From Pseudanabaena minima (lineage in GTDB: Bacteria > Cyanobacteriota > Cyanobacteriia > Pseudanabaenales > Pseudanabaenaceae), in contig NZ_CP159508.1 of assembly GCF_051131155.1 (NCBI RefSeq), positions 744,001 through 808,000 of the forward strand: a stretch of 64,000 nt of DNA. The letters run 5' to 3'. Under the pieces are notes generated by a model that was not told where the DNA came from, did no database searches, and saw nothing but the letters and a program-made list of their open reading frames with translations. Position numbers and translations under genes: made by a program. Shown here one piece after another: positions 24,939 through 35,670 of the stretch (the stretch's first letter is position 1; the number at the start of each line of letters is the position of its first letter).

Positions 24939-25262
24939 CTAAGCGGCTTTAGCTAAATCCCTTGTTTGGATTTTAATAGAAGCACTTTCTAAACTGCTAA
25001 AAGTAAATTCAGTCCTAAATCCGAGCTTATCAAGCATTGAAAAAAGCATATCCAAAGTAAACTTATCAATTTTTCCATTCACAATGTCCGACACACGCGG
25101 CTGAGTAACTGCTAACCTTTCAGCCGCTTCCTTTTGCGTCCAACCTTTATTTTCAATTATGTCTCTAATCATGATCGTCAAGTCAGCCTTCAAAACCGAC
25201 TTACTAGCGACTTCAGGCTCCGCGATCGCATGAAACGGACTTTCGTAAAACTTGATCGACAT
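24939..25262 (-). CDS. XRE-family antitoxin candidate (HigA-like)
   Basis: 107 residues. The helix-turn-helix IIENKGWTQKEAAERLAVTQPRVSDIVNGKIDKFTLD region is the one found in antitoxins that accompany Gp49-like toxins, and the C-terminal half continues into an Ala/Lys-rich end. It should neutralise the toxin and repress its own promoter. It is encoded on the opposite strand, tail to tail with the toxin and with no bases between the stop codons. Confidence 0.85.
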   Translation of the reverse strand: MSIKFYESPFHAIAEPEVASKSVLKADLTIMIRDIIENKGWTQKEAAERLAVTQPRVSDIVNGKIDKFTLDMLFSMLDKLGFRTEFTFSSLESASIKIQTRDLAKAA

Positions 25263-25421
25263 AGTTTTGGATTACTACATATAAATTAAATGCCATCAAA
25301 TTATATAAAATTTTATATAATAAGTCAAATATAGATTTGGCGATCGCCTCTTTGGCTAAACGTGAGATAACTAGTGGTCGCCATAATGACAGTTTCCAAA
25401 GAATCAATGATAAAGGGAAAC

Positions 25422-28046
25422 TTAAATTACCTCATTTACTGGGAAGCGATCGATCATTTGTGCGGCTTGCTTAGCGGCTTGATAGATTTGCGAAGGCAAA
25501 TTGGGAACATGGGGAATTTGATATAGTAAATCGATGGTGCGCCGCATTAAACGAACGATATCGCCTTCATCAAGGTTGGTATTTTGGCAAAGCTCAAACC
25601 ATTCCATTCCCAAAGCCCATTGCTCCACTAAGCCTGTTAGTTCATAATCCAGCCATGCAGGAATATCCACTAAATGGCGGCGTTGGACTGGCATCAACTC
25701 GCGGCGGCGATCGCGTAACCCATCAAGAGCATCTTCAACAGTAGGAGATAGCCCGAACTTGATCCAGTTATCGGGGCGACTATTTTCGCTGACGATCGCC
25801 GCGCAGACAGTGGCGAGATGGTGGGGTGCGAGGTTGTCTAGTTCGCCTGACATCAGGCATAGGGCTAACCACAGTTCGTTTTCACCACGCAGCGCTGCCA
25901 CGACCTTACCTTTGTCAGTAGGTTGCGTATCTTCAAGACATCCATAAAATTGCAAGATGTTAACGAGACTCATAAACTCTTGCCAATGCCTTTGTCGGCG
26001 TTCATTGACTACTTTTTGCTGAAACTCAATTTGGCGTTGTAATTGGTCAAGACGATTTACTTTTTTGAAAACTGCACCGCGATCGCTCATTTTCGAGACA
26101 GGATGCTGATTCATCTCTGACTCGATCGCCATCACTCGCGCTTGCTGTTTGATTACTTCAGGAGCTAATTCTGGATCTGGTAATGGGGTAATTTTTTGAG
26201 CGATCGCCAAACTAGTTTCATCGCCATCGATCGACTGTCCTGGTCTTAAGGGCAGCTTTGCGGGATAGTCGATGTCACCATCAAGTAATAAATCACTGCC
26301 AACTTGGACGATATCTTTGTAACCGACCGTATACCAACGATTATCACGACCAAGACAGACAAACCAAGGAAATTGTCCAGAACCTTGAACTTTGGCTGCA
26401 AGAACGGTGTGAATAATCAAACCTTTATTGGTGCGAATTGTGAGTGGCGAACCCGATAGCAAATAGGGTGCGTAAGATGCTAAATCATTTAAGCGCATCT
26501 CTTCTGATTGCTGTGCCAACATTTTCAAAAGTCGCTTTTCTTCACGGAGGCGATCGCGGAGTTTGTCATAAACTTCCAATTGCTTCAGATCTACAGTTGC
26601 AAGGTCAGCTTCTAACTTAGCAATCTGTTCCATTATCGATTCGAGGCTCTGGATTTGCGGCGCGAGATTAAGATCGGCAAGATACTGTCCAAAGCTACGC
26701 TCTACCAAGTCCCTAGCCTGATCAAGGGAGTGAGTTTGCAGCAAATTCATTACCATTCCATAGCTTGGCGCAAATTGACTAACTAGCGGATCGGCGCTAG
26801 AAGTCGCAAGATGAGCCGCTTCTTTTGCGCCTTCAAAGGGAGTCTGCACAGTAACAACATAGCCAACCTTATCCATACCCCGTCGTCCTGCCCTTCCGGC
26901 CATTTGCAGAAACTCTGAGGCATTAAGTAACCGATGTCCGCGATCGGTACGCTTAGAAATGCTGGAGATAACGGTAGTTCTCGCAGGCATATTAATTCCC
27001 GCCGCCAGAGTTTCCGTGGCAAATACAACTTTAATCAAACCTTGCTGAAATAACTCTTCTACAAATCCTTTCCAAGCGGGCAAAATTCCTGCATGGTGAG
27101 CGGCAATACCACGATAGAGAGCATCAATGTGGGCAGGCTTACCAATTTCGGGATTAGCGGCTATAAATGCATCAATTTGTGGCTTTAGTCTCAGTGATTC
27201 TTCTGCATTAACAAGGGAAACATTGCCCAAATCTGTCACCGATTTGTCGCAACCACGACGGCTGAAGATAAAGTAAATCGCTGGCAGCATATCACGCTGA
27301 CGTAGATGCGAAATTACGGCTCCAATGGGAGGGACAATTTTATGTCTTTCTTCTTTGGATGGTGGCTTATTGGTAAGTGGCTTGAGACGAGGATTAATCT
27401 TTTGATTGGAACTATCCAATAAAGGAAAGAAACCTTTGTTATTGCAGAAAGAATGTTCAAGAGGAACAGGACGGAAATCAGAATAAATTAACTCCGTATC
27501 ACCATGCACTTTATGAATCCAGTCGGTCAGTTGTTGGCTATTTGCTACGGTTGCTGAGAGCGCTACCAGTTGCACTTCCGCAGGACAATACACAATCGAT
27601 TCTTCCCATACGGTTCCCCTCTGGCGATCGTTCATGTAGTGGCATTCATCTAGTACCACCACTTCCACATCCGTAAGCGAAGTGCCAACTTCACCAATCG
27701 GTGTGCCATAGAGCATATTCCGAAAAATTTCGGTAGTCATTACTAAAATCGGCGCGTCACGGTTTACAGATGTATCACCTGTGAGCAAACCAACATTATC
27801 ATCGCCAAACTGATGCCGAAAATCGCGTAACTTTTGATTGGAAAGTGCCTTAAGTGGTGTGGTATAAAAAACTCGGCGATGGTCTGCCAATGCAGCATGA
27901 ATTGCATATTCGCCAATTAGAGTTTTGCCTGAACCAGTTGGCGCACAAACAACGACCGACTTACCTGCTTGCAAGGCGGCGATCGCCTGTAACTGAAACG
28001 GGTCAAGTTCAAAGGGATATAGTTCTTGTGGGTCTATTGCTTGCAC
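25422..28046 (-). CDS. Ski2/Mtr4-like DEVH-box RNA helicase
   Basis: 874 residues from a GTG start. Motif I APTGSGKT (about 35-42), Ia TTPLKALSNQK, II DECH, III SAT, a long insertion, then motif IV-VI region FATETLAAGINMPART and QMAGRAGRRG. The C-terminal third matches the DSHCT-type helical domain. The whole resembles cyanobacterial Ski2-like helicases, which are related to exosome and chloroplast RNA-surveillance enzymes. It probably unwinds structured RNA; its partner is unknown. It stands alone; a hairpin-rich gap separates it from the TpsB gene. Confidence 0.9.
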   Translation of the reverse strand: MQAIDPQELYPFELDPFQLQAIAALQAGKSVVVCAPTGSGKTLIGEYAIHAALADHRRVFYTTPLKALSNQKLRDFRHQFGDDNVGLLTGDTSVNRDAPILVMTTEIFRNMLYGTPIGEVGTSLTDVEVVVLDECHYMNDRQRGTVWEESIVYCPAEVQLVALSATVANSQQLTDWIHKVHGDTELIYSDFRPVPLEHSFCNNKGFFPLLDSSNQKINPRLKPLTNKPPSKEERHKIVPPIGAVISHLRQRDMLPAIYFIFSRRGCDKSVTDLGNVSLVNAEESLRLKPQIDAFIAANPEIGKPAHIDALYRGIAAHHAGILPAWKGFVEELFQQGLIKVVFATETLAAGINMPARTTVISSISKRTDRGHRLLNASEFLQMAGRAGRRGMDKVGYVVTVQTPFEGAKEAAHLATSSADPLVSQFAPSYGMVMNLLQTHSLDQARDLVERSFGQYLADLNLAPQIQSLESIMEQIAKLEADLATVDLKQLEVYDKLRDRLREEKRLLKMLAQQSEEMRLNDLASYAPYLLSGSPLTIRTNKGLIIHTVLAAKVQGSGQFPWFVCLGRDNRWYTVGYKDIVQVGSDLLLDGDIDYPAKLPLRPGQSIDGDETSLAIAQKITPLPDPELAPEVIKQQARVMAIESEMNQHPVSKMSDRGAVFKKVNRLDQLQRQIEFQQKVVNERRQRHWQEFMSLVNILQFYGCLEDTQPTDKGKVVAALRGENELWLALCLMSGELDNLAPHHLATVCAAIVSENSRPDNWIKFGLSPTVEDALDGLRDRRRELMPVQRRHLVDIPAWLDYELTGLVEQWALGMEWFELCQNTNLDEGDIVRLMRRTIDLLYQIPHVPNLPSQIYQAAKQAAQMIDRFPVNEVI

Positions 28047-28161
28047 GCAAGTCTGCCTAAGTAAATATGCTTATAAGTTGATTAGCAACTATGATTAAAA
28101 GTTTGCTTAATCTCTTATATTAGCCTATTGCTGAGGATTGAATGAATAACCACAATTAAAA

Positions 28162-28208
28162 ACAGCAATTCTCATTATGAAAATCGTCTTCGTGATGAGA
28201 ATTGCTGT
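28162..28208. repeat. palindromic element, apparent simple form of the middle element at 48484-48609
   Basis: 14-bp perfect arms (28162-28175, 28195-28208) enclosing TATGAAAATCG-TCTTCG-TG. The words AATTCTCATTATGAAAA and ATGAGAATT recur as the flanks of two inserted hairpins at 48484-48609. Confidence 0.7.
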
Positions 28209-28256
28209 AAAAAAAGAGAGATATTGCCAAGAAATACCTCTCTTTTTGTTTTTTTA
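28209..28256 (-). terminator. A/T-flanked hairpin before the TpsB stop
   Basis: AAAAAGAGAG and CTCTCTTTTT arms separated by about 17 bases, 17-60 bases beyond the minus-strand TpsB gene stop. Plausible terminator. Confidence 0.5.
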
Positions 28257-28272
28257 GGACAGCGATCGCTGA

Positions 28273-29937
28273 TTAGAACAGATAGTTAGTACTGAAATAA
28301 ACAGCAGCATCTTGAAGATTGTTGCCACGTCCTTGCAAGTTTATAAATGGAAGCGCAGCATCAATTCGTATCACAAAGTTTTTAATTGGCTCGATAATTA
28401 CTCCAAGTCCTCCTGCAACTAGGAAGTTTTGCGACAATGAAGGTGTGGGATTATTCCCATTATTCCAAATTGCGCCGAGATCGATAAAAGGAGCTATCTG
28501 GAAAATTGCTCGCTGAGTTTCTTGATCACGAGCAGTAACTAGGCGAGTTTCGATGCTGAGGCGAATCCCATTATCTCCTGATCGTGCGTTTTGACGAAAT
28601 CCTCGCAGTGATTGCCCGCCACCAATTGTGAATTGTTGAGAAGGCAGTAAGGGATTTGCAGACAATTGGGAATCAAAAGAGGCTATCAGAAGAGCATCAG
28701 AGCCAAGCACTTGAACACGTTGAGCCTGTCCAGTCCAGCTAAAAAAGCCAGCGTTAGGTATGGTTACATAGGTAGCATTAAATAATCCTGTACCAAGATT
28801 GAACTGCGATCGCAATGACCATGCGCCATCATTGTCACGCAAAATATAGTCTTGACCAAGGCGAAATACGCTGGTGGTGCTAACACCATTGGCATCAGGT
28901 CCAATTCCAAATGGGGTTGCAAGGTTCTCAAACAAGAAAGTTTGTCCTGTCTGATGTGCAAAGCCTAGAGATATGGCAAATTCTTCGCGAGGATTGCGAA
29001 TCAAGGGTTGGCGATAAACGATGTCATAGAGACTGCTCGCGCCACGGATATTAAAGGCAGCAAAGTCTGGATCAGTAATTCGATAGTTATTTGGTGCATA
29101 GCGAACTGCTACTGTTCCATTCATCGGATTGACGGGTATGCTGTAGCTAAAATCGTAGAGATTAGAGCCTCCTGTGGTGCTGCGATAATAGGAAGCTGAC
29201 AGCAAATCACCAAGCCCTGTAAGATTGCGATAGGTTAGCAATGCGCCCATTCGTTCGGAACCAACAGCGACAGGTGTGTAGTTGTCAAAGCTGACAGAGC
29301 CGCCAAACTGTTTTGATTCTGCTACTTCGACAACTAGTAAGCTTTTACCTGATTCGTTGCTGGGCTTAAGGCTCGAGGTTACTTTTGTAAATAGAGGATC
29401 GGCTTTTAGGAGTCGTAACTGATCTTCGACTGCGTTGGCATTGAATGGTTTGGTGATTCCCAGTTCTACTCGCGATCGCACATAGTCAGGATTGGTTTGA
29501 ACAGTGCCTAAGATGTCAACCCGTTCTATTTGTCCTTCAATTGCTTTGATTTGGGCAACTCCATTAACAACGCTTTGAGGATCGCTTGGATCAAATTGAG
29601 CGGAGGATGTGATGTAGCCATTGCTGATATAAATCTGGGTGATGGCTTCGGCGGCGGCTTTGACTTGCTCTGGGCTGATAGCTTTACCTTGCAGTGGCTG
29701 AAGGATAGTTGCGATCGCTTCGGGTGTGAGGACGGTATTGCCGATTAGCTGTACTTGCTTGATGGAATTGACTTGGGCGATCGCGGTTTTGTTTACCTTG
29801 GCGGTAGTCTCTTTTGGCTTTGCATTCTTTTGGCTTAATGCGATCGTTTCAGCATAGCTGGGGAGCACAAAATATCCTGAGCTAATTACAATTGTCCATA
29901 TTAAGCTCTTGAGGAAGTCTTTTGTTTGTTTTGCCAT
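28273..29937 (-). CDS. TpsB-type outer-membrane transporter (ShlB/FhaC family)
   Basis: 554 residues from ATG 29937 (GTG 29949 adds four residues). Signal peptide at the N-terminus (SLIWTIVISSGYFVLPSYA), then two POTRA domains (QVQLIGNTVLTPEAIATIL and VERVDILGTVQTNPDYVRSR) and a 16-strand barrel with the conserved GGQSLRGF-R motif, ending in an aromatic residue (NYLF). It should thread partner TpsA exoproteins across the outer membrane. It is the last gene of a leftward cluster after two TpsA-type genes at 30096-35045 and 35671-38736, so those are its likely clients. Confidence 0.9.
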   Translation of the reverse strand: MAKQTKDFLKSLIWTIVISSGYFVLPSYAETIALSQKNAKPKETTAKVNKTAIAQVNSIKQVQLIGNTVLTPEAIATILQPLQGKAISPEQVKAAAEAITQIYISNGYITSSAQFDPSDPQSVVNGVAQIKAIEGQIERVDILGTVQTNPDYVRSRVELGITKPFNANAVEDQLRLLKADPLFTKVTSSLKPSNESGKSLLVVEVAESKQFGGSVSFDNYTPVAVGSERMGALLTYRNLTGLGDLLSASYYRSTTGGSNLYDFSYSIPVNPMNGTVAVRYAPNNYRITDPDFAAFNIRGASSLYDIVYRQPLIRNPREEFAISLGFAHQTGQTFLFENLATPFGIGPDANGVSTTSVFRLGQDYILRDNDGAWSLRSQFNLGTGLFNATYVTIPNAGFFSWTGQAQRVQVLGSDALLIASFDSQLSANPLLPSQQFTIGGGQSLRGFRQNARSGDNGIRLSIETRLVTARDQETQRAIFQIAPFIDLGAIWNNGNNPTPSLSQNFLVAGGLGVIIEPIKNFVIRIDAALPFINLQGRGNNLQDAAVYFSTNYLF

Positions 29938-32803
29938 TAGTCTGCTCACACCATTTAATTATACTGTTGATATATTTCAAGTCTGTATGACAGTCTGAAA
30001 TAAACTGCACGTTAAAAGATTATAACCATTAAGACTGAACAGGATAAGATATTTGGCTTACTTTTTTAAAAAATTTAACTCAAGTATCTTAGCATTTAAT
30101 TCTTGAGAAACTTCGCAGGTCTAGGAGACTTACGAACCTTAAGCAGAATGTTTTTCTTGTCTTTTTTAGTTTCAAAGTTGACATCTACCAGCTCGATATA
30201 TTCATCGCCAATAAATCTACCGATTGAGCGACGGATTGCTAATTTAATCACATCTTGATTGCTCGATTCATTAATGATACTGATATCAGCATCTTTCCAA
30301 ATGTCTTTAGCGTCGATCGCTAAATTGCCACCATCTTTATTCATCATCTCAACGATTACGATCAGGAATCTATCAAGGCGCTGGAATTCAATATCATCGG
30401 TTGAGAGAAATGCGATCGGAGTTAATGGTGACAAAACCACCACTTTCTTCTCATCATGACGACGAGTCTCCTTATTAGGATCTATGTCTGGCTTTGTTGT
30501 AACGACTGGCGGTGTAACAACTGGCGGTGTAACGACTGGCGGTACAACGACTGGTGGTACAACGACTGGTGGTACAACGACTGGGATATTGGTTAAAGCA
30601 AAGTTGGCGGGTGTAGCGGCTCCTGATGTAGCTGTGTTGGTATAGGTGCCTGCGATCGTGTTGGCATTAACGGAAACTGTGGCGACTCCATTAGCATTGG
30701 TGGTTGCAGTTGTGCTGACAACTGCTGTTGATGCTCCAGCATTAGGTGCGGTGAAGGTGACAGTGCTATTTGGGACAACGTTGCCGAATTGGTCTCTTAC
30801 TAATACTTGTAATTGATTGGCAAATGCGGTGTTGACGACTGTGCTTTGTGGTGTGCCTCCTGTGGCGGTGATGGTGGCTGGTACATCTGGGGTGTTGGTC
30901 AAAGCAAAGTTGGCGGTGTTGGATACGCCTGTAGCTGTAGCTGTGACATTATAAGTTCCCGATGTGGTGGTAGCCCTGAAAGTTCCAGCAGTGGCTATGC
31001 CTCCCGTAATTGTTACTGTGGTGGTGCTGCTCGCACCAAACAAGCCTGATGCAGCAGTATTTGGTGCGGTAAAGGTAACTGTTTCTCCATCCACAACCCC
31101 GCCATCAAAGCTGACAGTAACTCCTAAGAGATTCCCAAACAATGTGTTGACAGTAGTACTTTGTGGTGTGGTTCCGTTTATGGGAGTGAGAGTAAATCCT
31201 CTTGACTCAAATGCACCGATATCGCGAGTACCATTAACTGTAAGGATACCGCGCTGGTCAGATGTGGTAGGAATTGCTCCACCTGCTGTAGTACTTGCAT
31301 CAAGGGCAATACTGTTAGGAGAAAGGGCAAATGTTTGCGTGGAACCACCATTATTGGCGAGGGTAGTGTTAATTACCGTGCTGGCTGCTCCAGTCGGAGT
31401 AATGGGCGTTACACCTGTAGTAGTTCCATTAATACCACTTGTTGCATTTTCACCAACAATGTTCGCTCCAGAAAAATTGATAGTCCCACCTGTTCTGTTG
31501 ATTTCTGGATTCCCGACTGACGAATTACCGACTATGATGCTGTTAGAAATATTGGTTGTCCCATTCTCGTTAAAAATCGCTCCCTGTGGATTGGGAGTAT
31601 TACCAAAAACAGTAATATTAGATATGTTAGTTGTGCCCGAGAAGTTAAAAATAATTCCTCTACCATTAGTAGTTGAATTGCCAGAAAAAGTACTATTAGA
31701 AATATTAGTCGTACCACCCTCATTAAAAATTGCTGCTCCTGCTCTATTGGCTAATGTATTGCCAGTGAAAGTACTGTTAGAGATTGTGGTTGTTGAATTC
31801 TGGCTGTAAATTACTCCAAGTATATTTGCCGAATTGTTAGAAAAGGTACTGTTAGAGATTGTGGCGGTGGCATTAAAATTTGTTATGCCGCTACCTGCGG
31901 GTGCTGAATTGTTAGAGAAGATACTGTTATCGATATTAAGTATGCCACCATTACTAATTGCTGAACCTAAACTTCCAGAATTGTTTGAGAAGATAGTTCT
32001 ATTCAGGTTCAGTGTCGAGCCTGACTCGATATCTGCCCCTGCTGCATCTGAAGCGGATCTTCCATTTGTGACAGCCAAGTCATTTATGTTGACAGTACTA
32101 TTGTTGCGAATATTAAAAACTCGGACAGCATTGTTACCACTAACAATAGTATTATTTGCACCTGCACCATTTACTGTCAGGTTTTTATTAATTGGAACTG
32201 TTGCGCCTAGTGTATAAGTAGTAGCAGCCAGATTCACGGTCGCGCCAGAAGCCGCTGCATCCACACCATTTTGCACTATACCTGCAACACCCACATTGAC
32301 CGTAGTTGCATTACCCGTGAGCGTACCTGTTAAAGTAATCGGTGCATTGAGATTAGTGGTGGGAGCATTAAGCACTAAGCCATTTCCAGAAGCAGAATTG
32401 ATCGCTGCATCGACAGTAATAAAATTAGCTGCGGTGAGGGTAACATTTCCAACGCCAAGTGCTGTCACAATTACTGAGCTATCAACAGTGCTAGCCCCTG
32501 TATTAGCATTAACTGCTGTCAAATCAGGATCAATTCCCCCAGCCGCCACCACCGTGATCGAAGTTGGATCGAGCAACCAATTACCTGATAAACCTTGTGG
32601 AGCTGAAGTATTTACCAGTGCGGTATTGCCCACAATCAAAGTATTTTTGCCAGAAGTCTCAACTAGTCCACCATTACCGCTTTGGGTTCCAGCTTTTGCC
32701 GTAATCGTGCCATCAAATTTTGTTGTATTATCTGCCCATACGATTACTTTGCCTCCATTGCCATTAGTCAATGCATCAGCGTTAATCTTACTATTTGCAT
32801 CTA

Positions 32804-32837
32804 CTGGACTGTTTCATCTAAAATAGTGCAATAGATA
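32804..32837 (+). repeat. IS630-like left inverted repeat
   Basis: Starts CTGGACTGTTTCATC and pairs with 34016-34049; 32 or more matching bases. Confidence 0.88.
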
Positions 32838-32858
32838 TTGGTTTGGAGAGCCCTAATC

Positions 32859-34012
32859 ATGGGAAGAGGAAGGCGAGATAAAGTCTATTTAACAGTAGAG
32901 GATAGAGAAAACTTAGAACAAATTAGTCGAAATGGCTATGCACCTGCAAAAAAGATCTTGCACGCCAGAATTTTACTGATGTGTGATGAAGGAAAATACA
33001 GCAAGAGAACATGGACTGATGAAGAAATAGCAGAAGCATTGCAGGTGCATAGAAACACCGTAGGTCGAATTCGCCAAAGATTTCTGCAAAAAGGTGAAAA
33101 ACCTGCACTAGAGAGACAATTAAGGAAAACGCCCCCCACACCGCCCAAGGTCGATGGCTCTAGCGAAGCCCACATAATTGCTCTGTGTTGTGCAGACCCA
33201 CCAGAAGGACGTGCTGAGTGGACAATCAGACTATTAACGTCAGAACTCAAGCAAAGACAAGTTATTACCGAAATTTCCGCATCAACGGTGTGGCGTACTC
33301 TAAAAAAAACGAATTACGACCTTGGAAAACCCAGAGATTTTGTATTCCCGAAAGAGATTTAGCAAGATTTGTGGCAGAAATGGAAGTCGTCCTTGACTTG
33401 TATAGCACGGAGCCATGCGAAGAAGAACCGTTGATTGCAATGGATGAAGCATCAAAGCAACTACTCGGAGAGGTTTATCCACCAATAGCGATGCAACCTG
33501 GACAAGATAAAAAAGAAGACTACCACTATGAGCGTGAAGGTGTTCAAGCCCTATTCATGTTTGTTGACCCTCATCGAGGATGGAGACGGGTGAGTAGCCG
33601 AGATAGTCGAACAAGGATAGATTGGGCTGAGGAAATACGTCAATTGTTGGATGAGGACTATCCGAATGCACGAAAAGTAAAGCTACTCAGTGATAATCTG
33701 AATACCCATAATATAGCTTCGCTGTATGAAGCATTTCCTGCACCAGAAGCTCATCGTTTAGCAAGAAGACTAGAAATTTATCATACGCCGCGTAATGGTA
33801 GTTGGTTGAATGTAGCCGAAACCGAATTGAGTGTCTTATCAAAACAATGTTTAGATAGACGGATTCCTAGCAAGGACAAACTCAAAGAGGAGATAGACGC
33901 TTGGCAAAAGTCTCGAAATCAGAATGCATCCAAAGTAATATGGAGGTTTTCGACAAGCGATGCCAGAGTCAAACTGAAACATCTTTATCCAGTATTTGAG
34001 CAAGAAGAATAA
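32859..34012 (+). CDS. IS630-family transposase made by -1 frameshifting
   Basis: Frame one (ATG 32859 to stop 33362) encodes an HTH region ending WRTLKKT. Frame two is open from 33218 to 34012 and holds the catalytic domain with IAMDE, LLSDNLNTHN and NVAETELSVL, the D-D-E residues. A run of eight A at 33302-33309 gives an A-AAA-AAA slip site; shifting back one base yields WRTLKKNELRP, the continuity seen in this family. The fused protein would be about 384 residues. Whether the shift is programmed or a disabling mutation cannot be told by eye, but the slippery site favours programming. Confidence 0.85.
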
Positions 34013-34015
34013 CCG

Positions 34016-34049
34016 TATCTATTGCACTATTTTAGATGAAACAGTCCAC
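34016..34049 (-). repeat. IS630-like right inverted repeat
   Basis: Read on the minus strand it starts GTGGACTGTTTCATC and differs from the left end in the first base only within the stretch compared. Confidence 0.88.
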
Positions 34050-35045
34050 TACCGTTGTTGATTGAGCCGTAGGTGTTGTGCCAGTACCAAGTAAATCCCC
34101 ACCAACCAGTACCGTACCGCCACCGTTGATTCCATTTGCATTGATGTTGGCACTTGCTAAAGTAACATTGCTGCCCAAAACTTGAACATTACCACCATTG
34201 TTGCCCGATACATCTAAATTCCCCGAGACGATCGCTGTTCCTGCGGTTTTACCAATCAGCAAACTTGGTAAATCTACACCGCGCAACACAGGCGCATTAC
34301 CAACAGTTTGTTGATCAGCGATCGGTAGTTCAAGAGAGAGCAAGCTTCCTTCACTAGTAATTTTGATAAACTTATTATCGGGAGTCGCAGCGATCGTGAT
34401 GTCACCTGAAGGTGATGTGATCGTGCCTGTATTTACGGCCATACCACCAACGAGGGTCACACTTTTTCCAGTACTGACATTCAGATTCCCTTCATTGACG
34501 ATAACACCTGATGAATTTGGAGTAACACTAGGCAAAGTATTTGTAAATGCATAGCCCGTGACATTACCAGTAAGGTTGCGAACCTCATCAACGCTACTAT
34601 TAATTCCAAACCAGCCATTTCCCACTTGGATTCCTGACGCAGTTGTAGCCGAGAAACTGGCAGGCACATTCAAACTCGCATTTGCACCAAACACAATTCC
34701 CGCAGGATTCATGATGAATAGATTAGAGTTTCCACCCGTTACTTGAATCAATCCATTAATTAGCGAAGCTTCTCCACCCGTTACACGAGTTAAGACATTC
34801 TGAACATTTGGATTACTCAGAAAATTAGCTATTTCCCCTGAAGATAGCCCTAATTTTTGTAAACTATAAAATAAGTTGCCCCCAGCCTGTGTTCCCCCCG
34901 TAATGTTGTATTGGTTGCCTACTTGATCGACGTTTGTATTTAATCCATTAGCACCTGTAGTGATGCTCTGGGCATGAACACCATTTGCTGATGCGATTAT
35001 GCCAGTTAGTAATAAGTAACTTAAACCATGTTTTAAAATGAACAT

Positions 35046-35670
35046 AACAAAAATCTCATAGGCTGATGCTATATATTACGATAAATAACATAGCTTTTGG
35101 GTCAGCTATTAATCACAACTTCAGACCTTATAACTTGCTTATAACTTAATTATAACTTACCTATAACCTATAGAATCAAATGTCAAATGCACTCTGACTT
35201 TCATATACTTGCAAAGGAATTATTTGCTTGGAGAATCTAATTAATTTCCAGACTTAAAGAGTAGATTTTGACTGTGTTATATCGCTCTATACTAATGTCA
35301 GTCATATAGCCAATACTATAGTTCCCAGATCTATTTGAGTGTGAAGCAGTGGAGTTATTGGTGTTAAGGTCTTTATTTGATCGGGTTAGTAAATGGGGCA
35401 TAATTCTCAAATAAGAAGTTGTTGATGATATTTGCTTTCCCCCGCAAAAAATACTCGCTATTCCATAGTAGCTAAAGCTATTACCCTGAGATCATGTAAC
35501 ACTTTTTCAGGTAACCAAATTGTCCAAAATATTCTAAGATTTGCCTAATCACAGAAAAAAGAGACCGCGCGTAGGACGGTCTCTTTTTTATAGAATTGCG
35601 ATCGCAATTTGGTAGACATCTTCAGATGACTTTAGCTTTTAGTCCGCACTTTTGGGTGCAGGGCATTTAC
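35046..35670. other. AT-rich spacer between the two TpsA-type genes
   Basis: Contains TATAACTT-like repeats at 35120-35175 and a hairpin with 13-bp arms (35555-35567/35577-35589, loop of 9) shortly after the stop of the longer TpsA gene on the other side. Otherwise AT-rich with no gene seen. It should hold the promoter of the leftward split gene. Confidence 0.5.
35555..35589. terminator. A/T-flanked hairpin in the TpsA spacer
   Basis: Perfect 13-bp arms (AAAAAAGAGACCG and its complement), 9-base loop, T run at the end on the plus strand and A run on the other. It lies 82 bases beyond the stop of the minus-strand TpsA gene at 35671. Confidence 0.6.

Larger units (their letters stand above)
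32804..34049 (+). mobile_element. IS630/Tc1-mariner-type insertion sequence, 1,246 bp
   Basis: Inserted at a TA (32802-32803 and 34050-34051), as for IS630-family elements. Ends are inverted repeats of about 34 bases starting (C/G)TGGACTGTTTCATC and otherwise identical. Contains one transposase split in two frames. It is inside and antisense to the TpsA-type gene. The near-perfect ends and intact open frames suggest recent, possibly still active, insertion. Confidence 0.93.
30096..35045 (-). pseudogene. TpsA-type exoprotein split by an IS630-like element
   Basis: The 5' part (34050-35045) encodes a signal peptide and TPS/filamentous-haemagglutinin secretion domain (NITGGTQAGGN, NPNVQNVLTRVTGG, NLFIMNPAGIVFG). 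The 3' part (30096-32803) continues with GNGGKVIVWADNTTKF, pentapeptide-like and SNSTFSNNS repeats, Ig-like segments (TFTAPN) and a C-terminal block starting DDIEFQRL. Removing bases 32804-34049 and one TA rejoins the frame exactly and gives an AQSTTVDANSKINAD junction of the length expected from related proteins. The intact product would be about 1,230 residues. As it stands the gene yields a truncated secretion domain. Confidence 0.88.

Noticed and set aside
30964..32826. Long plus-strand frames inside the split TpsA gene, and similar ones in 37616-38437 and 45130-47415
   Set aside because: They are antisense shadows of repetitive beta-helix coding sequence and contain only Val/Pro/Leu-rich repeats.
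32804..34049. Three-base ACT target duplication for the insertion element
   Set aside because: A TA duplication fits the IS630 family and restores the TpsA frame with the residue spacing of related proteins, whereas ACT leaves one extra residue.
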